DNA of 64,000 bases. It comes from Pseudomonadota bacterium. Its GTDB lineage: Bacteria; Pseudomonadota; Gammaproteobacteria; Burkholderiales; Burkholderiaceae_E. Location: the NCBI GenBank assembly GCA_023388075.1, contig JAEWGX010000130.1, positions 1 through 64,000 on the forward strand, in the 5' to 3' direction. The notes below the pieces were generated by a model. It was given only the letters and a program-made list of their open reading frames with translations, had not been told where the DNA came from and did no database searches. Each line of letters starts with the position of its first letter. The first letter of the stretch is position 1. The position numbers were made by a program, and so were the translations under genes. Shown here one piece after another: positions 52,087 to 62,039 of the stretch.

Positions 52087-54393
52087 ATGTCGGCCACACC
52101 GCAAGCACCGCAGCCGACCCGAGGCTGTCCATTCAGCGCCCGCGCGGCGGAGTTCGATCCGTTCGAGGACGCCTACCAGCAGGACCCGCCGGAGTACGTG
52201 CGCTGGTCGCGGGACCAGGAGCCGGTCTTCTACAGCCCGAAGCTCGGCTACTGGGTGGTGACCCGCTACGACGACATCAAGGCGATCTTCCGCGACAACA
52301 TCACGTTCAGCCCGTCGATCGCGCTGGAGAAGATCACACCGACGGGCGAGGAGGCCAACGCGGTGCTGGCCTCCTACGGCTACGCGATGAACCGGACGCT
52401 GGTGAACGAGGACGAGCCGGCGCACATGCCGCGCCGCCGCGTCCTGATGGAGCCGTTCACGCCGGCGCAACTGGCCGAGCACGAACCCCTGGTGCGCCGG
52501 CTCGCGCGCGAGTACGTGGACCGGTTCATCGACGACGGCCGCGCCGACCTGGTCGACCAGATGCTCTGGGAAGTGCCGCTCACGGTGGCGCTGCACTTCC
52601 TGGGCGTGCCCGAGGAGGACATGGCGACCCTGCGCCGCTACTCCATCGCGCACACGGTCAACACGTGGGGGCGGCCCAGGCCCGAGGAGCAGGTGGCGGT
52701 CGCGCACGCGGTCGGCAACTTCTGGCAGTACGCGGGCACGGTGCTCGAGAAGATGCGCCGCGAGCCGGACGCGCCCGGGTGGATGCGCTACGGCATCCGC
52801 AAGCAGCGGGAGCATCCGGAGATCGTCACGGACTCCTACCTGCACTCGATGATGATGGCCATCATCGTCGCGGCCCACGAAACCACGGCCCATGCCAGCG
52901 CCAACGCGGTGAAGCTGCTGCTGCAGCACCCGGAGATCTGGCGCGAGCTCTGCGAGAACCCCGGCCTCATCCCGAACACGGTGGAGGAGTGCCTGCGCCA
53001 CAACGGCTCGGTCGCGGCCTGGCGCCGGATCACCACCCGGCCGGTACGCATCGCGGGCGTCGACATCCCGGCCGGTGCCCGCCTGCTCATCGTCAGCTCC
53101 TCGGGCAACCACGACGAGCGCCACTTCGAGGACGCCGACCGGGTCGACGTCCGGCGCGACAACGCGAGCGACCACCTCACCTTCGGCTACGGCTCGCACC
53201 AGTGCATGGGCAAGAACCTCGCGCGGATGGAGATGCAGGTCTTCCTGGAGGAGTTCGCGCTGCGCCTGCCGCACATGCGGCTGGCCGAGCAGAAGTTCAC
53301 CTACGTGCCCAACACGTCGTTCCGCGGGCCGGAGCACCTTTGGGTCGAATGGGACCCGGCGCGCAACCCGGAGCGGCACGATCCGGGGCTGCTGTCGCGG
53401 CCGCGGAGCCCGGTCCGCATCGGCGAGCCGTCGCGCCACTCGATCACGCGCCCGGTGGTCGTCGAGCGTGTCACGCGCATCGCCGACGGCGTCGTGCGGC
53501 TGCGCCTGGCCGCGCCCGACGGCCGCCCGCTGCCGCGCTGGACGGCCGGCGCGCACATCGACGTCGAGTGCGGCACGCCGGAGCGCTCGCGCCAGTACTC
53601 GCTCTGCGGGGACCCGGCGGACGCGGACGCGCTCGAGATCGCGGTGCTGCGCGATCCGGACAGTCGCGGCGGCTCGGCGTGGATCCACGAGCAGGTCCGC
53701 GAGGGTGCCCGGCTCGTGATCCGCGGACCGCGCAACCACTTCCACCTGGACGAGAGCGCGGCCCGCGTCCTCTTCATCGCGGGCGGGATCGGCATCACGC
53801 CCATCGCCGCCATGGCGCGCCGCGCCCGCGACCTCGGCATGGACTACCGGCTGCACTACTGCGGGCGCCGGCGATCGACGATGGGCATGCTGGAGGAGCT
53901 GCAGGCGCTGCACGGGGAACGCCTGCGGCTTCACGTCGGCGACGAGGGCTCGCGTGCCGACGTGGCCACCCTGGTGGGGCGGCACGAGCCAGGTCGCCAG
54001 GTCTACGCCTGCGGCCCGGTCCGGATGCTCGACGCGGTGCGCGCGGCCACCGGCGACTGGCCGGAGGACGCCGTCCGGTTCGAGCACTTCGTCTCCAATC
54101 TCGGCAAGCTGGATCCCTCCCGGGAGCACGCCTTCGAGGTGGAGCTGCGGGATTCCGGCCTGACGCTGCAGGTCCCGCCGGACAAGACCGTCCTCGCCGT
54201 CCTGCGCGAAGCCAACATCGACGTCCAGAGCGACTGCGAGGAGGGCCTGTGCGGCTCGTGCGAGGTGCGCGTGCTGGAAGGCGAAGTCGACCACCGGGAC
54301 CTCGTCCTCACCCGCGCCGAGCGGGAGGCCGGCCAGCGGATGATGAGCTGCTGCTCGCGGGCGCGGTGCGGCCGGCTGGTGGTGGAGTTGTAG
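52087..54393 (+). CDS. Self-sufficient cytochrome P450 (CYP116B type)
   Basis: P450 fused to its own redox partners, 768 aa. The P450 part carries the I-helix AAHETT near residue 262, the K-helix ECLRH and the haem-thiolate motif FGYGSHQCMGKN (Cys373). A phthalate-dioxygenase-reductase-like module follows: RQYSLCGD (FMN), GGIGITPI (NADPH side) and YACGPVRM. A [2Fe-2S] ferredoxin domain ends the protein, with Cys717, 722 and 725 in CEEGLCGSCEV and the fourth in MMSCC. This is the domain order of CYP116B/P450RhF. Substrate is unknown; aromatics are likely given the neighbours. Confidence 0.94.
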   Translation: MSATPQAPQPTRGCPFSARAAEFDPFEDAYQQDPPEYVRWSRDQEPVFYSPKLGYWVVTRYDDIKAIFRDNITFSPSIALEKITPTGEEANAVLASYGYAMNRTLVNEDEPAHMPRRRVLMEPFTPAQLAEHEPLVRRLAREYVDRFIDDGRADLVDQMLWEVPLTVALHFLGVPEEDMATLRRYSIAHTVNTWGRPRPEEQVAVAHAVGNFWQYAGTVLEKMRREPDAPGWMRYGIRKQREHPEIVTDSYLHSMMMAIIVAAHETTAHASANAVKLLLQHPEIWRELCENPGLIPNTVEECLRHNGSVAAWRRITTRPVRIAGVDIPAGARLLIVSSSGNHDERHFEDADRVDVRRDNASDHLTFGYGSHQCMGKNLARMEMQVFLEEFALRLPHMRLAEQKFTYVPNTSFRGPEHLWVEWDPARNPERHDPGLLSRPRSPVRIGEPSRHSITRPVVVERVTRIADGVVRLRLAAPDGRPLPRWTAGAHIDVECGTPERSRQYSLCGDPADADALEIAVLRDPDSRGGSAWIHEQVREGARLVIRGPRNHFHLDESAARVLFIAGGIGITPIAAMARRARDLGMDYRLHYCGRRRSTMGMLEELQALHGERLRLHVGDEGSRADVATLVGRHEPGRQVYACGPVRMLDAVRAATGDWPEDAVRFEHFVSNLGKLDPSREHAFEVELRDSGLTLQVPPDKTVLAVLREANIDVQSDCEEGLCGSCEVRVLEGEVDHRDLVLTRAEREAGQRMMSCCSRARCGRLVVEL

Positions 54394-54499
54394 CATAGCG
54401 GCTGACCACGCCGCGAATGACCACCGGTCACGCCTTGACCGGTAATCGGGGCAGAGGCCGATGGCGGGGCCTACACACCGCTTGCAGGAGGAGATCACC

Positions 54500-55645
54500 A
54501 TGTCGAAGAAGACCCTCGCGTCGCTCTTGCTGGGCACGCTGCTCTGCGCGCCGGCCATCGCGCAGGAGCCGATCAGGATCGGCGCGTTCCTGTCCGCCAC
54601 CGGGCCGGCGTCCTTCCTGGGCGACCCGCAGGCCAAGACCCTGAGCCTGTTCGTCGACAAGCTCAACGAGGACGGCGGCGTGCTCGGCCGCAAGCTCCAG
54701 CTCATCCACTACGACGACCAGGGCAAGGCCGAGGAGGCGCGCACCTTCGCCCGCCGGCTGATCTCCCAGGACAAGGTCGACATCCTGCTGGCCGGGTCCA
54801 CCACCGGCACGACCATGGCAGCCCTTCCGCTGGTCGATCGCGCCGGCATTCCGCTGATCAACTTCGCGGGCGCCGTGGTCGCGGTGGAGCCGGTCCAGAA
54901 GTGGAACTTCAAGACCCCGGAGACGGATCGCATGGCGGCGGAGAAGATCTTCGCCGACATGAAGAAGCGCGGCCTGACCAAGATCGGCCTGATCTCCGGC
55001 ACCGGCGGGTTTGGCGCTTCCGGCCGGAAGGAGTCGCTGAAGGTGGCGGGCAACCACGGCGTCGAGATCGTGGCGGACGAGACCTACGCGCCCAGCGACA
55101 CCGACATGTCGGCCCAGTTGACCCGGATCCGCAACACCGCGGGCGTCCAGGCGGTCCTCAATTTCGATTTCGGCCAGGCGCCGGCCATCGTCACCAAGAA
55201 CTACGCCGCGCTCGGCATCGAGCTGCCCTTCTATCAGTCCCACGGCGTCGCGTCCGACGCCTTCCTGAAGCTCGCGGGCGACGCGGCCGAAGGCATCCGC
55301 CTGCCGGTCTCGCCGATCCTGGTGGCCAAGCTGCTGCCGGACAGCGATCCGCAGAAGGCGCCCTCGATGGCCTATGGCACCGTCTACGAGGCGCGCTACG
55401 GCGAGTGGCCTTCGGCCTTCGGCGGCTATTCCTACGACGCGCTCATGCTCGCCGTGGACGCCATCAAGCGGGCCGGCAGCATGGACAAGGCGAAGGTGCG
55501 CGACGCCATCGAGGCCACGAAGAACTTCGCGGGCACCACGGGCAACTTCAACATGAGCCCGCAAGACCACCTCGGCCTCGATCTGGAGACCGCCTTCCGC
55601 ATGGTGGAGGTGAAGAACGGCACCTGGCAGCTGATGAAGGACTGA
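54500..55645 (+). CDS. livK: Branched-chain-type ABC substrate-binding protein
   Basis: Periplasmic LivK/HAAT-family binding protein, 381 aa. The signal peptide (MSKKTLASLLLGTLLCAPAIAQ) is followed by PIRIGAFLSATGPASFLGDPQ and the DDQGKAEEARTFARRLISQDKVDILLAGSTTGT segment. GGAGGAG lies before ATG 54500. First of a livKHMGF set; placed ahead of paa genes, the substrate may be an aromatic acid rather than leucine. Confidence 0.9.
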   Translation: MSKKTLASLLLGTLLCAPAIAQEPIRIGAFLSATGPASFLGDPQAKTLSLFVDKLNEDGGVLGRKLQLIHYDDQGKAEEARTFARRLISQDKVDILLAGSTTGTTMAALPLVDRAGIPLINFAGAVVAVEPVQKWNFKTPETDRMAAEKIFADMKKRGLTKIGLISGTGGFGASGRKESLKVAGNHGVEIVADETYAPSDTDMSAQLTRIRNTAGVQAVLNFDFGQAPAIVTKNYAALGIELPFYQSHGVASDAFLKLAGDAAEGIRLPVSPILVAKLLPDSDPQKAPSMAYGTVYEARYGEWPSAFGGYSYDALMLAVDAIKRAGSMDKAKVRDAIEATKNFAGTTGNFNMSPQDHLGLDLETAFRMVEVKNGTWQLMKD

Positions 55646-55712
55646 TCTGCGTCACGCAGAAGTCGCTGCCCGGCCGTAGGCCGGGCGGGGACCTTCCGGG
55701 AGCTCGCACACC

Positions 55713-56582
55713 ATGTCGGAGTTTCTGCAGTTCCTCGTCACGGGCGTGACGATCGGCGCCACCTACGCGCTGGTCGCCCTGGGCTTCAGCATCATCTTCA
55801 ACGCCAGCCACGTCATCAACTTCGCCCAGGGCGAATTCGTGATGATCGGGGGCATGACCGCGGTGTTCCTGCTCGCCTGGCTGCCCCTGCCGCTGGCACT
55901 TGCCGCGGCCGTGGCGGTCGGCGCGGTGGTCGGCGTGCTGCTCTACAAGGGCGGGATCGAGCCGGCCAGGGATGCCGGCGTGGTGCAGCTCATCATCATC
56001 ACCATCGGGGCTGCGCTGTTCCTGCGCGGGCTGGCGCAAATCCTCTGGGGCAAGGGCTATTTCGCGCTGCCGGCGTTCAGCGGCGAAGCGCCGATCCGAA
56101 TCTTCGGCGCCGTCATGGTGCCGCAGAGCCTCTGGGTGCTCGGCGTCACCGGGCTGATCGTCGCCGCGCTGGCCTGGTTCTTCAATCGAACCCGCACCGG
56201 CAAGGCCATCCTGGCCACCTCGTACAACCCGGACGCCGCCGCGCTGATGGGCATCAACACCCGGATGGTGCTCCTGGTGAGCTTCGGCCTCGCCGGGTTG
56301 CTCGGCGCGGTCGCCGGGGTCATCGTCGCCCCCATCACCTTCACCTACTACGAGATCGGCGTGATGCTGGGACTGAAGGGCTTCGTCGCGGCGGTCCTCG
56401 GCGGCCTCGGCAGCTTCCCGGGCGCGGTCGCCGGCGGCCTGGTGCTGGGCGTGACCGAGGCGATGATGGCCGGCTACGTCTCGTCCAACTACAAGGACGC
56501 GGTGGCCTTCGTGCTCATCCTGCTGATCCTCTTCGTCATGCCGAGCGGCATTTTCGGCAGTCGCAGCGTCGAGCGGGTCTGA
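55713..56582 (+). CDS. livH: Branched-chain-type ABC permease LivH
   Basis: Inner-membrane permease of the same transporter, 289 aa, with about eight helices. The family opening VTIGATYALVALGFSIIFNASHVINFAQGEFVMIGG and the coupling loop LGSFPGAVAGGLVLGVTEA are present. Confidence 0.93.
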   Translation: MSEFLQFLVTGVTIGATYALVALGFSIIFNASHVINFAQGEFVMIGGMTAVFLLAWLPLPLALAAAVAVGAVVGVLLYKGGIEPARDAGVVQLIIITIGAALFLRGLAQILWGKGYFALPAFSGEAPIRIFGAVMVPQSLWVLGVTGLIVAALAWFFNRTRTGKAILATSYNPDAAALMGINTRMVLLVSFGLAGLLGAVAGVIVAPITFTYYEIGVMLGLKGFVAAVLGGLGSFPGAVAGGLVLGVTEAMMAGYVSSNYKDAVAFVLILLILFVMPSGIFGSRSVERV

Positions 56583-56662
56583 CGCCCCGTGGACCAGTCG
56601 AACGTCCCCGCGGCGCTGCCGGCGATAGGCGAAGGCGGGGCGCCGGTCCCGGAAAGGGGCCG

Positions 56663-57672
56663 ATGACCGGCGAAACCGTCCCGGCGCCGCTCGCGACGGC
56701 CAGCCAGGCCCGCCCTGCCCCGAGGACCTGGCGCGAGCGCCTGCTCTCGCCCGCCCAAGGTGGCCTGGCGGCGCTGCTGCTCGCGGTGGTGGCCGCCCCC
56801 TTCTTCCTCGATAGCCTCTATCACTACGACCTGGCCATCCTGGTCGGCATCAACGCCAGCGTGGTCGTCGCCCTGAACCTGCTGGTGGGCTACGCCGGGC
56901 AGATCAGCCTCGGGCACGCCGCCTTCTTCGCCCTTGGCGCCTACGGCAGCGCCGTGCTCACGACCCACTACCAGTGGCCGCCGCTCCTTGCCCTGCTGGC
57001 CTCGGTCGCGGTGGTCGGCTTCATCGCCCTGGTCATCGCGCGGCCGATCCTGCGGCTGAAGGGGTACTACCTGGGCATGGCGACGCTGGGCCTGGGCATG
57101 ATCGTCTACCTGATGATCACGACGGAAGCGCGCTTCACCGGTGGTCCGGACGGCATGTCGGTACCGATGCTGGAGGTGTTCGGCTACGGGGTCGACGGCG
57201 AGCTGACCTGGTACTGGATCGTGGCGGTGCTGACGGTGCTGGTCTACGTGCTGGCGCTGAACATCGTCCATTCCCCGGTCGGGCGGGCGCTGCGCGCGGT
57301 GCACGGCTCGGAGATCGCCGCGACCACCGCGGGAATCGACGTGACCGGCTACAAGGTGCTGATCTTCGTGGTCTCGGCGGTGGTGGCGGCATTGATGGGC
57401 GCCATCTACGCCTTCTACAGCGGCTTCATCACGCCCAGCACGGCGGACTTCATGCACTCGATCGAGTTCGTGGTGATGGTGGTCTTCGGGGGCATGGCTT
57501 CGCTGGTCGGCTCGGTGATCGGGGCGGTGGTCCTCACCTTGCTGCCGCAGTACCTGACCACCTTCGCCGACTACGAATGGGTGATCTACGGCCTCATCCT
57601 GATGCTGGTCATGATCTTCATGCCCAAGGGCCTGGTGCCGACGCTCTCCGAGCGGCTGCGGAGGCCGAGGCG

Positions 57673-57676
<4 letters not shown>
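56663..57676 (+). CDS. livM: Branched-chain-type ABC permease LivM
   Basis: Second permease, 337 aa. Blocks include NLLVGYAGQISLGHAAFFALGAY near residue 72, SPVGRALRAVHGSEIAATTAGIDVTGYK and GGMASLVGSVIGAVVL. GGAAAGGGG precedes the ATG. Its stop overlaps the livG ATG (ATGA), so the two are coupled. Confidence 0.93.
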
Positions 57677-58446
<770 letters not shown>

Positions 58447-58456
58447 CGGAACGCCC

Positions 58457-59182
58457 ATGCAGGGGAAGGACACGCCCGTGCTGCGAATCGATGCCATCGC
58501 GGCGCACTACGGGCCCATCCGGGCGCTGGAGGACGTCTCGCTCACGGTGAACGCGGGACAGATCGTCGCCCTGGTCGGCGCCAACGGCGCCGGCAAGACC
58601 ACCCTGCTGAGAACCATTTCCGGCCTGCAGAAAGCGAGCGCCGGCCGGGTCGTCTACGAAGGCCGCGACATCACCACGCTCAAGCCGGCCGCCCGGGTGG
58701 CCCAGGGCATCGTCCAGGTCCCCGAGGGACGCCAGATGTTCGGACCAATGTCGGTGGAGGACAACCTGCTCCTCGGCGGCTACACCCGCCCCCAGGGCAA
58801 GGCGCTGCAGGACGACCTCGAGCGGATGTACGAGATGTTCCCCATCCTGCGCGAGAAGCGTCGGCTGCCGGCGGCCACCCTCTCCGGCGGCCAGCAGCAG
58901 ATGCTCGCGCTGACCCGCGCGTTGATGGCCCGTCCCCGGCTGCTGCTGCTCGACGAGCCCAGCATGGGCCTCGCGCCGTTGATCGTCGCCGAGATCTTCC
59001 GGACCATCGGACAGCTCAAGGAGGAGGGAATGACCATCCTCCTGGTGGAGCAGAATGCCTCGGTGGCGCTCGCCATCGCCGATCATGGTTACGTCATGGA
59101 GACCGGCAGCATCGTGATGAGCGGCGAGGGCCGCTCGTTGCTGGAGAACGAGGACGTGAAGCGCGCCTACCTGGGCATCTGA
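58457..59182 (+). CDS. livF: Branched-chain-type ABC ATPase LivF
   Basis: Second ATPase subunit, 241 aa. Walker A is VGANGAGKTTLLRTISG near residue 40, signature LSGGQQQMLALTRAL and Walker B LLLLDEPSMGLAP. The last gene of the transporter; the next gene, paaG, follows after a 136-base spacer with a regulatory palindrome. Confidence 0.93.
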   Translation: MQGKDTPVLRIDAIAAHYGPIRALEDVSLTVNAGQIVALVGANGAGKTTLLRTISGLQKASAGRVVYEGRDITTLKPAARVAQGIVQVPEGRQMFGPMSVEDNLLLGGYTRPQGKALQDDLERMYEMFPILREKRRLPAATLSGGQQQMLALTRALMARPRLLLLDEPSMGLAPLIVAEIFRTIGQLKEEGMTILLVEQNASVALAIADHGYVMETGSIVMSGEGRSLLENEDVKRAYLGI

Positions 59183-59267
59183 CCCGGCGTATGCGCTAGC
59201 GGGACTGCGCCTCCGGTCAAGGCTTCTGCTTGACCGCACCTGGCCAGTTGAGTCATCATCGCAAATT

Positions 59268-59281
59268 CGACCGTCCGGTCG
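59268..59281. promoter_or_regulatory. PaaR/TetR-like operator before paaG
   Basis: Palindrome CGACCG-TC-CGGTCG, with AT-rich flanks TTCGACCG and CGGTTGAA, lies 37 bases before the paaG ATG. TetR-family PaaR regulators of betaproteobacterial phenylacetate genes are reported to bind CGACCG/CGGTCG palindromes. No paaR gene is in the window. Confidence 0.55.
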
Positions 59282-59318
59282 GTTGAAAGTAACTTACCGG
59301 CACTGACCCCAAGGACCG

Positions 59319-60122
59319 ATGCCCATGGCCGACCCCCAGGTGCTCGTCTCCCGGACCGAAGCGGTCTGCACGCTGACGCTCAACCGTCCGAAGGCCCTCA
59401 ACGCCTTCACCGCGTCCATGCATGCGGAGCTGCGCGCCGCGCTCGAGGCCGCCGCCGACGATCCGCAAGTGCGCTGCATCGTGATCACGGGTGCCGGACG
59501 GGCATTCTGCGCCGGCCAGGACCTGGCCGATCCGCTGGTCGCGCCGGAACCCGGCGCGCCACCCAAGGATCTCGGCCGGGTCATCGCGGAGCTCTACAAG
59601 CCGCTGGTGCAGCGGCTGCGCACGCTGCCGGTGCCGGTGGTGGCCGCGGTCAACGGAGCGGCCGCCGGTGCCGGGGCCAACATCGCCCTCGCCTGCGACC
59701 TGGTGCTGGCCGCGCGCGGCGCGAGCTTCATCCAGGCGTTCTCGAAGATCGGCCTGATTCCGGATGCGGGCGGCTCGTGGCTGCTGCCGCGGCTGGTGGG
59801 CCGCGCCCGCGCGCTGGGCCTCGCCATGCTGGGCGACAAGCTCTCCGGCGAAGAGGCCGAGCGCATGGGGCTCGTCTGGCGCTGCGTGGACGACGGCGAG
59901 CTGCAGGCGCAGGCCGCCGCGATCGCCGCCCGGCTCGCCGCGATGCCTACCCGCGCACTGGTCGCGACCCGGCGCGCATTGGACGGTGCCCAAGAGCTCG
60001 ACCTCGACGCGGCCCTGGACGCGGAGGCGCGGGTGCAGGGAGAGCTCGGCCGGGCGCACGACTACCTCGAGGGCGTGGCCGCGTTCGCCGAGCGGCGCGC
60101 CCCGCGATTCAGCGACCGATGA
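59319..60122 (+). CDS. paaG: Ring-epoxyphenylacetyl-CoA isomerase PaaG
   Basis: Crotonase-superfamily enzyme turning ring-1,2-epoxyphenylacetyl-CoA into the oxepin; 267 aa. The oxyanion-hole region AGRAFCAGQDLADP and the PVVAAVNGAAAGAGANIALACDLVLAA block are clear; FSKIGLIPDAGGSWLLPRLVG carries the active-site acid. Two starts are possible: ATG 59319 or ATG 59325, the latter better spaced from AAGGA. It is the first gene of the paa operon. Confidence 0.88.
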   Translation: MPMADPQVLVSRTEAVCTLTLNRPKALNAFTASMHAELRAALEAAADDPQVRCIVITGAGRAFCAGQDLADPLVAPEPGAPPKDLGRVIAELYKPLVQRLRTLPVPVVAAVNGAAAGAGANIALACDLVLAARGASFIQAFSKIGLIPDAGGSWLLPRLVGRARALGLAMLGDKLSGEEAERMGLVWRCVDDGELQAQAAAIAARLAAMPTRALVATRRALDGAQELDLDAALDAEARVQGELGRAHDYLEGVAAFAERRAPRFSDR

Positions 60123-60168
60123 GGCGCGGCCTGCCATGAACCTGCGACCTGCCGCGAAAGGACCGACG

Positions 60169-60630
60169 ATGGAAGACACCGGAGCGCACGCCGCGCGCCG
60201 CCTGGCCGAGCGGGTGCGCGAGCGCATGTTCGCCAACGACCACGCCGCGCGCGCGCTGGGCATGGCGGTGGGGGAGGTCGGTCCCGGGAGCGCCGAGATC
60301 ACGATGACGGTGCGCCAGGACATGATCAACGGCCACGACATCTGCCACGGCGGGCTGGTGGCGACGCTTGCCGACACGGCTTTCGCCTACGCCTGCAACT
60401 CCTACAACGAGCTCACGGTCGCCTCCGGCTTCTCGATCGACCTGGTGGCCCCGGCCCGGCTCGGCGACCTGCTGACCGCGCGCTGCACCGAAGTCTCCAA
60501 GGCGGGGCGCACCGGCGTCTACGACGTGGAGATCAGCAACCAGCGCGGAGAGCGCATCGGCGTCTTCCGCGGCCGCTCCTACACGCTCAAGGGCAAGCCC
60601 GTGGTGCCGTCCGACGGAGGCGCTTCATGA
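60169..60630 (+). CDS. paaI: Phenylacetate-pathway thioesterase PaaI
   Basis: Hotdog thioesterase that clears dead-end phenylacetyl-CoA intermediates, 153 aa. The family motif QDMINGHDICHGGLVATLADTAFAYACNSYN, containing the catalytic Asp, is complete. ATG 60169 follows AAAGGA; an ATG at 60136 is an alternative adding 11 residues. Confidence 0.88.
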   Translation: MEDTGAHAARRLAERVRERMFANDHAARALGMAVGEVGPGSAEITMTVRQDMINGHDICHGGLVATLADTAFAYACNSYNELTVASGFSIDLVAPARLGDLLTARCTEVSKAGRTGVYDVEISNQRGERIGVFRGRSYTLKGKPVVPSDGGAS

Positions 60631-60679
60631 GAGGAGTGCGCGGCGCAGCATCGAACAAGAAACCCGAGGAGACCACGCC

Positions 60680-61993
60680 ATGCCCGTGAAGCGCCCCAAC
60701 CCCGGCGACCTGGAGCCGATCGAGACCGCGAGCCGCGACGAGATCACGGCGCTGCAGGTCGAGCGCCTGCGCGAGACGCTGCGCAACGCCTACGACAACG
60801 TGCCTCACTACCGCCGGGCGTTCGACGAGAAGGGCGTCGTCCCGGACGACCTGAGGACGCCGGCCGACCTCGCCCGCTTCCCGTTCACCGTGAAGTCGGA
60901 CCTGCGCGACAACTATCCGTTCGGCATGCTCGCGGTGCCGCGTCAGAAGCTCGCGCGCGTGCACGCCTCCTCGGGCACCACCGGCAAGCCGACGGTGGTG
61001 GGTTACACGCTCCAGGACATCGGCACCTGGGCGGACCTGGTGGCGCGCTCCATCCGGGCGGCCGGCGGCCGCCCCGGCGATCTCATCCATGTCGCCTACG
61101 GCTACGGCCTCTTCACCGGCGGCCTGGGGGCGCACTACGGCGCCGAGCGGGCCGGCTGCACCGCGATACCGATGTCGGGCGGGCAGACCGAGCGGCAGGT
61201 CCAGCTCATCCGGGACCTGCGACCGGACATCATCATGGTCACGCCGAGCTACATGCAGGTGATCGTGGAGGAGTTCACTCGCCAGGGGATCGACGCGCGC
61301 GAATCGTCGCTCTCGGTGGCGATCCTCGGGGCCGAGCCGTGGACCGAGGCGATGCGCAAGGAGATCGAAGGCAAGGCCGGCCTGGACGCGGTGGACATCT
61401 ACGGGCTTTCGGAGGTGATGGGACCGGGCGTCGCAAGCGAATGCGTCGAGTCCAAGGACGGCCCGGTGGTCTGGGAAGACCACTTCTATCCGGAGATCAT
61501 CGACCCGGAGACCGGGGCGGTGCTGCCCGACGGCGAGGAGGGCGAGCTGGTCTTCACCTCGCTCACCAAGCAGGCGATGCCGGTCATCCGCTATCGGACG
61601 CGTGACCTCACGCGGCTGCTGCCGCCCACGTCACGGTCGTTCCGGCGCATGGGAAAGATCGTCGGCCGCAGCGACGACATGCTGATCATCCGCGGCGTCA
61701 ACGTATTCCCCACCCAGGTGGAGGAGATCGTGCTCGCCCACGAGCGGCTCTCCGGACAGTACCAGCTGGTGGTGACGAGGCAGGCGCTGCTCGACGAAGT
61801 GGAGGTGCGTTGCGAGCTCCAACCCGGCGCCAGCGCGACCGACGACGAGCTGCGCAGCATCGCCGCCTGGGTGGAGCACCGGATCAAGTCGATGGTGGGC
61901 ATCAGCACGCGCGTCTCGGTGCTGACGCCCGAGGCGATCGAGCGCACGGTCACCGGAAAGGCACGGCGAGTGCTGGACAAGCGGCCCAGGTAG
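60680..61993 (+). CDS. paaK: Phenylacetate-CoA ligase PaaK
   Basis: ATP-dependent ligase activating phenylacetate to phenylacetyl-CoA; 437 aa, usual length. The adenylate motif is ASSGTTGKPTVVGYT near residue 98, then YGLSEVMGPGVASEC, YRTRDLTRLL and the C-terminal MLIIRGVNVFPTQVEE region. GAGGAG precedes the ATG. Confidence 0.96.
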   Translation: MPVKRPNPGDLEPIETASRDEITALQVERLRETLRNAYDNVPHYRRAFDEKGVVPDDLRTPADLARFPFTVKSDLRDNYPFGMLAVPRQKLARVHASSGTTGKPTVVGYTLQDIGTWADLVARSIRAAGGRPGDLIHVAYGYGLFTGGLGAHYGAERAGCTAIPMSGGQTERQVQLIRDLRPDIIMVTPSYMQVIVEEFTRQGIDARESSLSVAILGAEPWTEAMRKEIEGKAGLDAVDIYGLSEVMGPGVASECVESKDGPVVWEDHFYPEIIDPETGAVLPDGEEGELVFTSLTKQAMPVIRYRTRDLTRLLPPTSRSFRRMGKIVGRSDDMLIIRGVNVFPTQVEEIVLAHERLSGQYQLVVTRQALLDEVEVRCELQPGASATDDELRSIAAWVEHRIKSMVGISTRVSVLTPEAIERTVTGKARRVLDKRPR

Positions 61994-62039
61994 GCGGCGC
62001 GAGCGCCGCCGGGACGACGCAGGAACGCAGGAGGTTCGG

